A program made the translations under genes and the position numbers. A stretch of DNA of 64,000 bases. Origin: JASHPR01 sp963833885. Its GTDB lineage: Bacteria > Actinomycetota > Actinomycetes > Streptosporangiales > Streptosporangiaceae. This document shows positions 7,118 to 15,466 of this stretch, piece by piece. How positions within the stretch are numbered: the first letter of the stretch is position 1; every line of letters begins with the position of its first letter. The stretch lies in contig CAWHZU010000019.1 of NCBI GenBank assembly GCA_963833885.1, forward strand, positions 578,795-642,794. The letters run 5' to 3'. Below the pieces are notes generated by a model. That model was not told where the DNA came from. It did no database searches and saw only the letters and a program-made list of their open reading frames with translations.

Positions 7118-8401
7118 GTGACCAGGGCCGCGCCCCTGGACGGCCTCACCGTCCTGGAGATCTCCAGTTTCGTCGCCGCTCCGCTGGGCGGCATGACCCT
7201 GGCCCAGCTCGGCGCCGAGGTGATCAGGATCGACCCGATCGGCGGTGCGGCCGACCACACCAGGTGGCCGCTGGCCCCGTCGGGCACCAGCCTCTACTGG
7301 ACCGGGCTGAACAAGGCGAAGAAGTCGGTCACGCTGAACTTCCGGGATCCCGAGGCGCAGCGCATCGTCGCCGACCTGGTCGCTGCGTCCGGGCCGGACG
7401 GCGGGATCGTGCTGACCAACGCCGTCGGCCGGCCCTGGCTGGGCTACGACCGGCTGTCCAGCGTCCGGCCGGACGTGATCCACCTGCACATACAGGGCGG
7501 CCACGACGGGCGCGCCGCGGTCGACTACACCGTCAACGCCGGCATTGGGTTCCCGCTGATCACCGGGCCGGAGGAGCTCCAGGGGCCGGTGAACCACGTG
7601 CTGCCGGCCTGGGACATCGCGTGCGGGCTCTACGCCGCAGTCGGGCTGCTGTCCGCCGAGCGGCACCGGCGGCGCACCGGAGAGGGCAGCCAGATCACGC
7701 TGGCGCTGGAAGACGTCGCGCTGGCGCTGGCCGGGCACCTGGGTTTCCTCGCTGAGGCGCAGCTCGGCGTGGACCGGCCGCGCATCGGCAACCACCTGTT
7801 CGGCGGCTTCGCCCGCGACTTCGCCACGGGCGATGGCGAACGGGTGATGGTGGCAACGGTCAGCGGCAGGCACTTCGCCGATCTTGCCGCGGCCACCGGG
7901 CTGACCGGTCCGCTCACCGAGCTGGAGCGGCTGCTCGGCGCCGACTTTGCCGCCGACGGCGACCGGTACGCACACCGCGAGGTCATCGCCGCGCTGCTGG
8001 CCCCGTGGTTCGCCGGCCGGACCGTGGCCGAGATCGGGCAGGCGCTCGATGGCACCTCGGTGCTCTGGTCGCGCTACCGCCGGTTCACCGACCTGGCCGC
8101 CGACGGCGTGCTGGCCGGCAATCCGCTGTTCGGCGAGATCGACCAGCCCGGAGTCGGCGCGCTGTTCGCGCCGGCCTCGCCGCTCGCCCAGGAAGGCCGC
8201 GCTGGCCCGGCGCCGGCGCCGCCTCTGGGTGCCGACACCGCTGGCGTGCTGACCGGCCTGCTGGGGCTGTCGGCGCAGGAGGCAGCCGCGCTCGCCGACC
8301 GGGGCGTGGCGGGTGGGGCCGAGAAGGCGGGTGGGGCCGAGGAGGCGGATGGGGCCGAGAAGGCCGGAGGGGCCGGGAAGGCCGGAGGTGGCCAGCGGTG
8401 A
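7118..8401 (+). CDS. Family III CoA-transferase (mesaconyl/succinyl-type)
   Basis: This 427-residue family III (CaiB/BaiF) CoA-transferase moves CoA between acyl groups through an aspartyl-CoA intermediate. The N-terminal LDGLTVLEISSFVAAPLGG and the likely catalytic Asp in LPAWDIACGLYAAVGLL fit the family. The last 40 residues are a low-complexity AEKAGG tail encoded by an 18-bp repeat and are probably not needed for catalysis. Its stop overlaps the hydratase start by 4 bases, so it heads an operon with the hydratase and acyl-CoA dehydrogenase. The relatives are similar to mesaconyl-CoA transferases; the real substrate is not shown. Confidence 0.82.
   Translation: MTRAAPLDGLTVLEISSFVAAPLGGMTLAQLGAEVIRIDPIGGAADHTRWPLAPSGTSLYWTGLNKAKKSVTLNFRDPEAQRIVADLVAASGPDGGIVLTNAVGRPWLGYDRLSSVRPDVIHLHIQGGHDGRAAVDYTVNAGIGFPLITGPEELQGPVNHVLPAWDIACGLYAAVGLLSAERHRRRTGEGSQITLALEDVALALAGHLGFLAEAQLGVDRPRIGNHLFGGFARDFATGDGERVMVATVSGRHFADLAAATGLTGPLTELERLLGADFAADGDRYAHREVIAALLAPWFAGRTVAEIGQALDGTSVLWSRYRRFTDLAADGVLAGNPLFGEIDQPGVGALFAPASPLAQEGRAGPAPAPPLGADTAGVLTGLLGLSAQEAAALADRGVAGGAEKAGGAEEADGAEKAGGAGKAGGGQR
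8312..8383. repeat. Four 18-bp tandem units at the end of the CoA-transferase gene
   Basis: Four imperfect copies of an 18-base unit (first copy GGTGGGGCCGAGAAGGCG) encode an Ala-Glu-Lys-Gly-rich tail. The period keeps the frame, so copy number can vary without breaking the gene. Confidence 0.8.
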
Positions 8402-9258
8402 CGGGGATGTCCGAAATCATCGCCGGCTGGGCTCCCGGGCCGACCGAGACGACCGAGACGATCGCCGCAGGGCCTGCCGTCGCGCTGTCCGGGCTGCTCG
8501 ACCGCGAGCCAGCGGTCACCGCCCCGGGCGACCCGATCCCGCCGCTGTGGCACTGGCTCTACTTCCTCGACCGCCCGGCCACCAGCGAGCTGGGGCCCGA
8601 CGGCCATCCGGCGGCCGGTCACTTCATGCCGCCGATACCGCAGCGGCGCCGGATGTACGCGGGCGGCCGGGCCAGCTATACCGGCGCGTTCCGCTGCGGC
8701 GACCAGATCACCCGGCGCAGCGAGCTGGCGGACGCGACGGTCAAGCAGGGGCGCACCGGCGAGCTGCTGTTCGTGACCGTCCGGTCGGTGTTCACCAGGG
8801 CGGGCGCGGTGATCGCGACCGAGGAGCAGGACGTGGTCTACCGGAGCGGCCCGCCCGCGGCGGGCGGTTCCGCCGGCCCGCGCGGGCCCAGCGAGGCGGC
8901 GGGTCCCGCACCCTGGCAAATTCAGATCGTCCCCGACCCGGTCCTGCTGTTCCGGTTCAGCGCGCTGACCTACAACGCGCACCGGATCCACTACGACGCG
9001 GACTACGCAACCGGGGTCGAGGGCCACCCCGGCTTGGTCGTGCACGGCCCGCTACTGGCCCTGCTCTGCTTCGAGCTGCCGCGGCGCCAGGCGCCGCGGC
9101 AGCGGGTCACCCAACTTTCGTTCCGGGCCCGGTCCCCGGTGTACGTGGGTCAGCTGTGCACGGTGACCGGCGGCCCCCGCGACGACGGGTGCGCGATGCA
9201 GGTCGCCGGGCCGGATGGAGCCGTCGCGCTCACGGCCGAGGGGCGCCTGTCCGGATGA
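8398..9258 (+). CDS. HTD2/mesaconyl-C4-CoA hydratase-like double-hotdog dehydratase
   Basis: This 286-residue protein is similar to the fungal HTD2 and mesaconyl-C4-CoA hydratase group. The N-terminal half contains the FAS1-like region with PIPPLWHWLYFLDR and MPPIPQRRRMYAGG. The C-terminal half holds the hydratase motif FRFSALTYNAHRIHYD with catalytic Asp/His-type residues. It would hydrate or dehydrate an enoyl-CoA produced by the neighbouring enzymes. The GTG start overlaps the upstream TGA (GTGA); an ATG three codons later is the alternative. It is the second gene of the operon. Confidence 0.8.
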   Translation: MTGMSEIIAGWAPGPTETTETIAAGPAVALSGLLDREPAVTAPGDPIPPLWHWLYFLDRPATSELGPDGHPAAGHFMPPIPQRRRMYAGGRASYTGAFRCGDQITRRSELADATVKQGRTGELLFVTVRSVFTRAGAVIATEEQDVVYRSGPPAAGGSAGPRGPSEAAGPAPWQIQIVPDPVLLFRFSALTYNAHRIHYDADYATGVEGHPGLVVHGPLLALLCFELPRRQAPRQRVTQLSFRARSPVYVGQLCTVTGGPRDDGCAMQVAGPDGAVALTAEGRLSG

Positions 9259-9274
9259 GCCGAAGGAGGCAGCA

Positions 9275-10468
9275 GTGGCCCGGCTTACCGAGACCGACGG
9301 CCTGACCGACGTCCAGCGGGACATCATCGGCGCGGTGCACGAGTTCGTCGACACCGAGATCCTGCCCGTCGCGACCGAACTCGACCACGCCGACGAGTAC
9401 CCGGACCAGATCGTCGCCGGGCTGAAGCGGCTCGGCGTCTTCGGGCTCTGCATAGCCGAGGAGTACGGCGGGCTCGGCGAGTCCCTGCTCACCTACGCGC
9501 TGGTCGCGGAAGAGATCGCCCGGGGCTGGATGAGCATCTCCGGCATCATCAACACCCACTTCATCGTCGCCTACCTGATCGCCCGGCACGGCACCGGCGA
9601 GCAGAAGGCCTATTTCCTGCCCAGCATGGCGGCCGGCGAGACCAGGGCGGCGCTGTCCATGTCGGAGCCGGGGCTCGGTTCCGACGTGGCCGCGATCCGC
9701 ACCGCGGCACGCCGGGACGGCGACGACTACGTACTGAGCGGCCAGAAGATGTGGCTGACCAACGGCGCGTCGGCCAACCTCGTGGCGCTGCTCGCCCGCA
9801 CCGACGAGGGCGCCGCCAGGCCGCACCGCAACCTGACCGCGTTCCTCATCGAGAAGGACGCCGGGTACGGCGAGACCCGGCCCGGGCTCACCGTGCCCGG
9901 GAAGATCGACAAGATGGGCTACAAGGGCGTGGACACGACCGAGCTCATCCTGGACGGCTGCCGGGTCCCGGCGGCGCGCGTGCTCGGCGAACTCCCCGGC
10001 CGGGGGTTCTACCAGATGATGGACGGGATCGAGGTGGGCCGGGTCAACGTGGCCGCGCGCGGCTGCGGTGTGGCACAGCGCGCGTTCGAGCTGGCGATTA
10101 GCTACGCCCAGCAGCGGCACACCTTCGGCAAGCCGATCGCGCAGCACCAGGCGATCCTGTTCAAGCTCGCCGAGATGGGAACCAAGACCGCCGCGGCGCA
10201 CCAGATGATGGTGCTGGCCGCGCGGCACAAGGACGCGGGACGGCAGAGCGACCTCGAGGCCGGCATGGCCAAGTACCTCGCCAGCGAGTCCTGCAAGGAG
10301 GTCGTCGAGGACGCGCTGCGGATCCACGGCGGCTTCGGATACTCCAAGGACGCGGAGATCGAGCGGCTCTACCGCGACGCGCCGATGCTGCTGATCGGCG
10401 AGGGCACCGCCGAGATCCAGAAGATGATCATCGGCAACCGGCTGCTCGAGCAGTACCGCATCGAGTAA
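9275..10468 (+). CDS. Acyl-CoA dehydrogenase
   Basis: This 397-residue FAD enzyme introduces a double bond at C2-C3 of an acyl-CoA. Signatures are GLCIAEEYGGLGESL, ALSMSEPGLGSDV, QKMWLTNG, RHTFGKPIAQHQ, and the catalytic-base loop LIGEGTAEIQKMIIGNRLL. The GTG start has AAGGAGG 5 bases upstream. It is the third gene of the CoA-transferase operon. The pathway could be breakdown of a short dicarboxylic or branched acyl-CoA, but the sequence does not name it. Confidence 0.88.
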   Translation: MARLTETDGLTDVQRDIIGAVHEFVDTEILPVATELDHADEYPDQIVAGLKRLGVFGLCIAEEYGGLGESLLTYALVAEEIARGWMSISGIINTHFIVAYLIARHGTGEQKAYFLPSMAAGETRAALSMSEPGLGSDVAAIRTAARRDGDDYVLSGQKMWLTNGASANLVALLARTDEGAARPHRNLTAFLIEKDAGYGETRPGLTVPGKIDKMGYKGVDTTELILDGCRVPAARVLGELPGRGFYQMMDGIEVGRVNVAARGCGVAQRAFELAISYAQQRHTFGKPIAQHQAILFKLAEMGTKTAAAHQMMVLAARHKDAGRQSDLEAGMAKYLASESCKEVVEDALRIHGGFGYSKDAEIERLYRDAPMLLIGEGTAEIQKMIIGNRLLEQYRIE

Positions 10469-10477
10469 GGAAGTCAG

Positions 10478-10497
10478 CTAGAAAACCAGATCTCTAG
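10478..10497. promoter_or_regulatory. Short inverted repeat before the LysR gene
   Basis: CTAGA and TCTAG are separated by 10 bases in an AT-rich stretch of 40 bases between the dehydrogenase and LysR genes. It could be an autoregulatory site, but the arms are only 5 bases long. Confidence 0.3.
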
Positions 10498-10508
10498 AAT
10501 CAGTGGTT

Positions 10509-11414
10509 ATGGAGATCCACCAGCTTCAGTACTTCGTGGCCGTGGCCGAGGAGGCCAGCTTCACCCGGGCGGCCGCGCGGGTGCACGTCGCCCAGCCCGG
10601 CGTGAGCGCGCAGGTCCGCCGGCTGGAGGCGGAGCTCGGCCAGCAGTTGCTCGACCGTTCCGGCCGGTCGGTCACGCTAACCGAGGTCGGCGCAGCCGTG
10701 CTCCCGTTCGCCCGGGCCGCGCTCGACGCGCTGGACGGCGCCCGCCTGGCCGTGGACCAGCTGGCCGGCCTGGTGCGCGGTCAGGTCGCCGTCGGAATGG
10801 TGAGCGGGTGCGCGCTGCCGTCCCTGGCCGAGCTGCTCGCGGACTTCCACCGCCGCTATCCCGGCGTGACCATCGCGCTGGCCGAGGACGGCTCCGACCG
10901 TCTCCTGGAGCTGCTCCGCGACGGCACACTCGACCTCGCGCTGATCGGGGCGGCCGGCCCGGCCACCGAGGGAGTGCAGACCGCGGTCGTCGTCGATGAC
11001 GGGCTGGTCGCGGCCGTGAGCCCGGAGGACCCGCTGGCGGTGCAGCGGTCCGTCACCATCGCGGACTTGCGCGACCAGCCGCTGGTCAGCCTGCCCCGGG
11101 GCACCGGGGTGCGCACCGCTCTGGACACTGCCTGCGCCGACGCGGGCTTCACCCCGCGGATCGTCCTCGAGGCCAGCGCGCTGCCGATGGTGGCGCAGCT
11201 GGCCGAGCGGGGCCTCGGCGTCGCCATCCTGCCCGCCTCGGCTGCGCCGGATGGAGCACTGCGCGCGCTGCCCATTGGCGAGCCGCAGCTGCGCTCCCGC
11301 CTCGAGCTCGCCTGGAATCCTGCGGCGGCGCACAGCCCGGCGGCCAGGGCGCTGATCGAGCACACCCGCGCCTCCGCGCCCGGGCCGGTGGTCAGCGGCG
11401 GACCGCGCCGGTGA
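10509..11414 (+). CDS. LysR-family transcriptional regulator
   Basis: This 301-residue LysR regulator starts MEIHQLQYFVAVAEEASF and continues through a helix-turn-helix (RAAARVHVAQPGVSAQVRRL). The effector-binding domain has two lobes. An in-frame GTG two codons earlier is possible. It lies 40 bases after the acyl-CoA dehydrogenase on the same strand, so it may control that operon, though most LysR genes are divergent from their targets. Its 3' end overlaps the convergent MATE gene by 23 bases. Confidence 0.88.
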   Translation: MEIHQLQYFVAVAEEASFTRAAARVHVAQPGVSAQVRRLEAELGQQLLDRSGRSVTLTEVGAAVLPFARAALDALDGARLAVDQLAGLVRGQVAVGMVSGCALPSLAELLADFHRRYPGVTIALAEDGSDRLLELLRDGTLDLALIGAAGPATEGVQTAVVVDDGLVAAVSPEDPLAVQRSVTIADLRDQPLVSLPRGTGVRTALDTACADAGFTPRIVLEASALPMVAQLAERGLGVAILPASAAPDGALRALPIGEPQLRSRLELAWNPAAAHSPAARALIEHTRASAPGPVVSGGPRR

Positions 11415-12771
11415 CCAGCCAGCGGCTGGTGTGGGCGCGCAGCACGAGTGTCACGAACCTGGCGAGCAGCCAGAGGCTGTACGCGAGCCAGAGCGCCACC
11501 AGGCCGCGGTGCTCGGCGTGCACCAGCCACGCGGCAGGAAGGAACACCGCGAGGGCCAGCACGCCGGCGAGCGCCAGGTACCGCTGATCCCCGGCGCCGA
11601 TGAGCACGCCGTCGAGCACGAACACCACCCCGGCCACCGGCTGCTGCGCGGCGACGATCAGCAGCACGGCGAGCAGCAGCGCCCGGACCGGCGGTGCCGC
11701 CGCGAACAGCCCCGGCAGCAGCGGCCTGGCCAGCAGCAGCGCCAGGCCGAAGGCGACCCCGTATACCGCGCCCCACCAGATCATGCGCGTGGTCGCCGCC
11801 CTTGCCCCGGCGGCGTCGCCCGCACCCAGGTAGCGCCCGGTGATCGCCTGGGCGGCGATCGCGATCGCGTCGAGCGCCAGCGCCAGCAGGTTCCACAGGC
11901 GGAACGCGACCTGGTGCGCGGCGATGGCGGCGTCGCCCTGGCGCGCCGCAACCGCGGTGGTCACCACCAGCACCGCCTGCAGCGCGAGCGTGCGGAGGAT
12001 CAGCCCGGCCGCGGCCGTCGCGGCAGAGCGCAGCCCGGCCAGGTCCATGCCGAGCCCGACTCCGGCCCGGCGGGCGCCGCGCGCGACCACGACGAAGTAT
12101 GCGGCCGCCGCGGCGGTCTGCGCGATGACCGTGCCCCACGCGGACCCGGCCAGCCCTAGGCGCAGACCGAGCACGAACGTCGCGTTCAAGGCAATGTTGA
12201 CCGCGTTGGCCGCGACCGCGACCAGCAGCGTGGTCCGCGTGTCCTGGAGCCCCCGCAGCACCCCGGTGCCGGCCAGCACCAGCAGCATGGACGGCGCGCC
12301 GAGCACGCTGATCCGCAGGTACGTCATCGCGCCCTGGCTCACCGCCGGCGAGGCGCCGAACACCCGGACTATCTCCGGGGCCAGCGGCCAGGCCAGGACT
12401 ATCACGGCAAGGCCGATCCCGGTGGCCATCCAGAGGCCGTCGATGCCCTGCCTGATCGCTTCCTGGCGCCGCCCGGCGCCGAGCTGGCGGGCCACCGCGG
12501 CCGTGGTGCCGTACGCCAGGAAGATCGAGATATTGACGAGCGTGGTGAGCGCCTGGCTGGCGACGCCGAGGCCGCCGAGCGGCACGGTGCCGATCCTGCC
12601 GACGATCGCCGAGTCCGCGAGCAGGAACAGCGGCTCAGCGACCAGCGCCCCGAACGCGGGCACCGCGAGCCGCAGGATCTCCCGGTCCTGGCCGTGCAGG
12701 CGCGGCAGCCTGCCGGAGGGACCCAGCAGGCGTCCCCAGCGGCCCCGTTCGCGGACTGATGCGAGCTGCAT
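11392..12771 (-). CDS. MATE-family efflux transporter (DinF-like)
   Basis: This 459-residue membrane protein has about 12 helices in two similar halves, each starting with a MATE-type segment (LAVPAFGALVAEPLFLLADSAIVG in the first half, QAVLVVTTAVAARQGDAAIAAHQ in the second). MATE pumps export cationic drugs or metabolites using Na+ or H+. The DinF branch is common in actinobacteria. It lies 24 bases after the methyltransferase stop on the same strand, so the two may share a transcript. The substrate is unknown. Confidence 0.87.
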   Translation of the reverse strand: MQLASVRERGRWGRLLGPSGRLPRLHGQDREILRLAVPAFGALVAEPLFLLADSAIVGRIGTVPLGGLGVASQALTTLVNISIFLAYGTTAAVARQLGAGRRQEAIRQGIDGLWMATGIGLAVIVLAWPLAPEIVRVFGASPAVSQGAMTYLRISVLGAPSMLLVLAGTGVLRGLQDTRTTLLVAVAANAVNIALNATFVLGLRLGLAGSAWGTVIAQTAAAAAYFVVVARGARRAGVGLGMDLAGLRSAATAAAGLILRTLALQAVLVVTTAVAARQGDAAIAAHQVAFRLWNLLALALDAIAIAAQAITGRYLGAGDAAGARAATTRMIWWGAVYGVAFGLALLLARPLLPGLFAAAPPVRALLLAVLLIVAAQQPVAGVVFVLDGVLIGAGDQRYLALAGVLALAVFLPAAWLVHAEHRGLVALWLAYSLWLLARFVTLVLRAHTSRWLVTGAVRR

Positions 12772-12795
12772 GCCCGGTCGCCCCTTGGCCGGCGG

Positions 12796-13635
12796 CTAGC
12801 CGGCCGACCCACCGGCGGCGTTGCCGAGCACCCCGCACAGCAGCCGGTTGTCGCCGAGCTGCCACAGCGTCCCGACCTCGGTGAAGCCCGCCCTGAGCAG
12901 CGCGTCCACGTGCGTCGCCAGCAGCCCCGCTGGCGAGCCGTGGTGCTCGGCCTCGATCCCCCGCCGATCGCGGCTCGCGATGAGCCCGGCCAGCGCCGGT
13001 TCCGCCCGAACCGCGGCCCACCAGCCCGACCAGGTTGCACCGGAGTCCGGATGCCGCCGCACCTCGCGCTCGACCAGCGCCCGGCCCAGCCGCACCAGCG
13101 TCGGCGCCTCGGTCTCATCCTCGCGCAGGTGATCTCCATCGAGCAGCAGCCCGCCCGGCCGCAGCACGGCGGCGACCTCGGCGTACAGCGCGGCGAGCGC
13201 CGTCTTTGGCAGCCAGTGCAGAGCGGTCGTGCTGACCACGGCGTCCACCGGGCGGTCCAGGCCGAGGCTGGCAGCCCAGCCAGGGTCGCGCAGGTCCAGG
13301 TCGGCAAACCGAAGCCCAGGCCGGTCTGCCCACGCGGCGCGGCCGAGCGCGAGCAGCAGCGGGTCGGCGTCCAAGGCGATCACCGTGGCGCCAGGGAGCC
13401 GGTCGAGCAGCCGCACCGAGAGCGAGCCGGGGCCGCAGCCGAGGTCGAGGACCAGCGGCTCGGCGTGCCCGGTCCCCTCGGCAACCGCATCGATGAGGGC
13501 GGTAAATCGCTCCTCGCGCTCGGGCATGAACTCCTGCTGCTGCGCGTCCCAGCTGCTGATCCAGGCCATGGCCTCGGCCCGGCCGACCGGCGTCTCCACC
13601 GGCCCGCGCGGCGACGGTGCTTCGGGCTGCGTCAC
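12796..13635 (-). CDS. Class I SAM-dependent methyltransferase
   Basis: This 279-residue methyltransferase has motif I LVLDLGCGPGSLSVRLLD, the acidic residue in VIALDADPLLL, and VVSTTALHWLPK as motif IV. The GTG start is preceded by GGGAGG at 5-6 bases; a longer reading 37 codons upstream has no ribosome binding site and would run into the promoter region. It is divergent from the CGNR regulator gene, with 128 bases between. The substrate is not evident. Confidence 0.85.
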   Translation of the reverse strand: MTQPEAPSPRGPVETPVGRAEAMAWISSWDAQQQEFMPEREERFTALIDAVAEGTGHAEPLVLDLGCGPGSLSVRLLDRLPGATVIALDADPLLLALGRAAWADRPGLRFADLDLRDPGWAASLGLDRPVDAVVSTTALHWLPKTALAALYAEVAAVLRPGGLLLDGDHLREDETEAPTLVRLGRALVEREVRRHPDSGATWSGWWAAVRAEPALAGLIASRDRRGIEAEHHGSPAGLLATHVDALLRAGFTEVGTLWQLGDNRLLCGVLGNAAGGSAG

Positions 13636-13702
13636 TGGTACCTCCCGGCAGGCCTGCTGGCGTTCCGCAACACTCCGCCGCGGCACCGACACTCCGCCCG
13701 CA

Positions 13703-13763
13703 TAACTGGCTAAACTAACTTTGACAGTAACGAAGCTAAGCAGCAAAGGACGTAACTGGTCAA
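13703..13763. promoter_or_regulatory. Direct repeats in the methyltransferase-CGNR intergenic region
   Basis: TAACTGGCTAA (13703-13713) and TAACTGGTCAA (13753-13763) are spaced 50 bases apart, the second abutting the CGNR start codon. A consensus TTGACA lies at 13721-13726 but no good -10 follows at the usual distance. This AT-richer stretch is the likely divergent control region and may be bound by the CGNR protein. Confidence 0.4.
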
Positions 13764-14339
13764 GTGAATTTCACCAGTCACGCAGACGCGGTGGTTGCCG
13801 TGGCGGTCGAGCTCGTCAACGCGCTCACGCCGGATGAGGCCTATGGCCGGCCCTACCAGCCACCCGACGACCGCGCGCTGCCCGCTGCGGTGACCGCGGC
13901 GCTCCGCGCCGGGCGCGGCGAGGTCGGGCCGGTATCACCGGACGAGGCCGCCGCGTTCCGGCCGGTGGCCGCGGCCATCCGCTCGGTGTTCGACGCGGTG
14001 GCGGCGGAGCAGACCGACGCGGCGGTCCGTCTCGTCAACGACATGCTGGCCACAACGGGCGCCCGGCCGCGGCTCGACAGGCACGACGGCGAGCCCTGGC
14101 ACCTGCACTTCCACGGCGCCGAGGATTCGCTGGTCACGGGCTGGGCGGCGGGTTGCGCCACCGGCCTCGCCGTAGTGCTCGGCGGCGAGTCGCGCGGGCG
14201 GCTGGGCGTGTGCAGCGCCCCCAGCTGCGACCGCGTGTTCGTCGATACCTCACGAAACGCGACCCGCCGGTTCTGCTCGACGGCGTGCCAGAACCGGGTC
14301 AAGGCCGCGTCGTTCCGGGCAGCCCATCGAGCCGTCTGA
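13764..14339 (+). CDS. CGNR zinc-finger (ABATE-type) transcription regulator, CQNR variant
   Basis: This 191-residue protein has the N-terminal ABATE-like helical domain (VAVAVELVNAL) and a C-terminal zinc finger with CSAPSCDRVFVDTSRN and RRFCSTACQNRVKAA. The family name motif CGNR is CQNR here, but all four cysteines remain. These proteins are predicted stress regulators of actinobacteria. It starts with GTG after AAAGGA. The divergent methyltransferase/MATE pair is a plausible target. A second family member lies at 35.5 kb. Confidence 0.82.
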   Translation: MNFTSHADAVVAVAVELVNALTPDEAYGRPYQPPDDRALPAAVTAALRAGRGEVGPVSPDEAAAFRPVAAAIRSVFDAVAAEQTDAAVRLVNDMLATTGARPRLDRHDGEPWHLHFHGAEDSLVTGWAAGCATGLAVVLGGESRGRLGVCSAPSCDRVFVDTSRNATRRFCSTACQNRVKAASFRAAHRAV

Positions 14340-14367
14340 ACCTCCTCATCGACCCGTCTGCGGCGGG

Positions 14368-15408
14368 TCAGCCGAAGAACAGCTCGGCCTCTGCGTAACG
14401 CTCCGGCGGCACCAGCTTGAGCTCGCTGGTCGCGGCCGCGATCGGGACGCGCACGATGTCCGTGCCGCGCAGCGCGACCATCTGGCCAAACGCGCCGTCC
14501 GCCACCGCGCGGATCGCGTGCGCGCCGAAGCGCGTCGCCAGCACCCGGTCGAACGCGGTGGGGGTGCCGCCGCGCTGAACGTGACCGAGCACGGTGGCGC
14601 GGGCCTCCTTGCCGGTTCGACTCTCGATCTCGGACGCCAGCATCTGCCCCACCCCGCCGTAGCGGACATGGCCGAACGCGTCCCGCTCCTGCGCGACCAG
14701 CGTGTCGGTCCCGTCCTTGGGGTGTGCGCCCTCGGCGACCACCACGATCGGCGCGTACTGGGTCTGGAACCGGTGCTGCACCCACGCGCAGACCTGCTCG
14801 ATGTCGAACGGCTGCTCCGGGATCAGGATCACGTTCGCGCCGCCGGCCATGCCGGCGTGCAGCGCGATCCAGCCAGCGCTGCGCCCCATCACCTCTACGA
14901 TCAGCGCCCGGTGGTGGCTCTCCGCGGTGGTATGCAGCCGGTCGATGGCCTCCATCGCGATGTTCACGGCGGTGTCGAAGCCGAACGTGTAGTCGGTCGC
15001 GGAAAGGTCGTTGTCGATCGTCTTCGGCACGCCGACGACGTTCACGCCCTGCTCGCACAGGCCGGCGACGCCGAGGGTGTCCTCGCCGCCGATCGCGACC
15101 AGCGCGTCGACGCCGAGGGTGGCGAGGTTGCCCTTGACCCGGTCCAGCCCGGAACGCCCCCCGGCCGCCGCGCTCTCCCCCAGCGGATTGGTGCGGGACG
15201 AGCCGAGGATCGTGCCGCCGCGCGGCAGGATGCCGCGAACCGCCTGCACGTCCAGGGGCATCGTGTCGCCTTCGAGCGGGCCGCGCCAGCCGTCGCGGAA
15301 TCCGGTGAACTCATACCCGTACTCCGCGGCGCCGGTGCGCACGATCGCCCGGATGACCGCGTTCAGCCCCGGGCAGTCACCGCCACCGGTCAGGACTCCG
15401 ACTCGCAT
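14368..15408 (-). CDS. pfkA: 6-phosphofructokinase, PPi-type active-site residues
   Basis: This 346-residue phosphofructokinase phosphorylates fructose 6-phosphate. The N-terminal GVLTGGGDCPGLNAVIR and PKTIDNDL motifs are intact. Two residues separate ATP- from PPi-dependent enzymes. Here the first is Asp110 in GGEDT, where ATP enzymes have Gly, and the second is Lys129 in PKTID. This is the pattern of the PPi-dependent enzyme of Amycolatopsis methanolica, so PPi (or reversible) use is likely. AGAGGAA precedes the ATG. The glycerol kinase gene is divergent, with under 60 bases between. Confidence 0.88.
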   Translation of the reverse strand: MRVGVLTGGGDCPGLNAVIRAIVRTGAAEYGYEFTGFRDGWRGPLEGDTMPLDVQAVRGILPRGGTILGSSRTNPLGESAAAGGRSGLDRVKGNLATLGVDALVAIGGEDTLGVAGLCEQGVNVVGVPKTIDNDLSATDYTFGFDTAVNIAMEAIDRLHTTAESHHRALIVEVMGRSAGWIALHAGMAGGANVILIPEQPFDIEQVCAWVQHRFQTQYAPIVVVAEGAHPKDGTDTLVAQERDAFGHVRYGGVGQMLASEIESRTGKEARATVLGHVQRGGTPTAFDRVLATRFGAHAIRAVADGAFGQMVALRGTDIVRVPIAAATSELKLVPPERYAEAELFFG

Positions 15409-15466
15409 GGATCTTCCTCTCAGGTGAGGTCCTCAACTCGATGTGTCGCCCGCCACACTAGTGCCC

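Noticed and set aside
13721..13742. A complete sigma-70-type promoter for the first CGNR gene
   Set aside because: TTGACA is perfect, but no -10 lies 16-19 bases downstream; the nearest TAAGCA is only 10 bases away.
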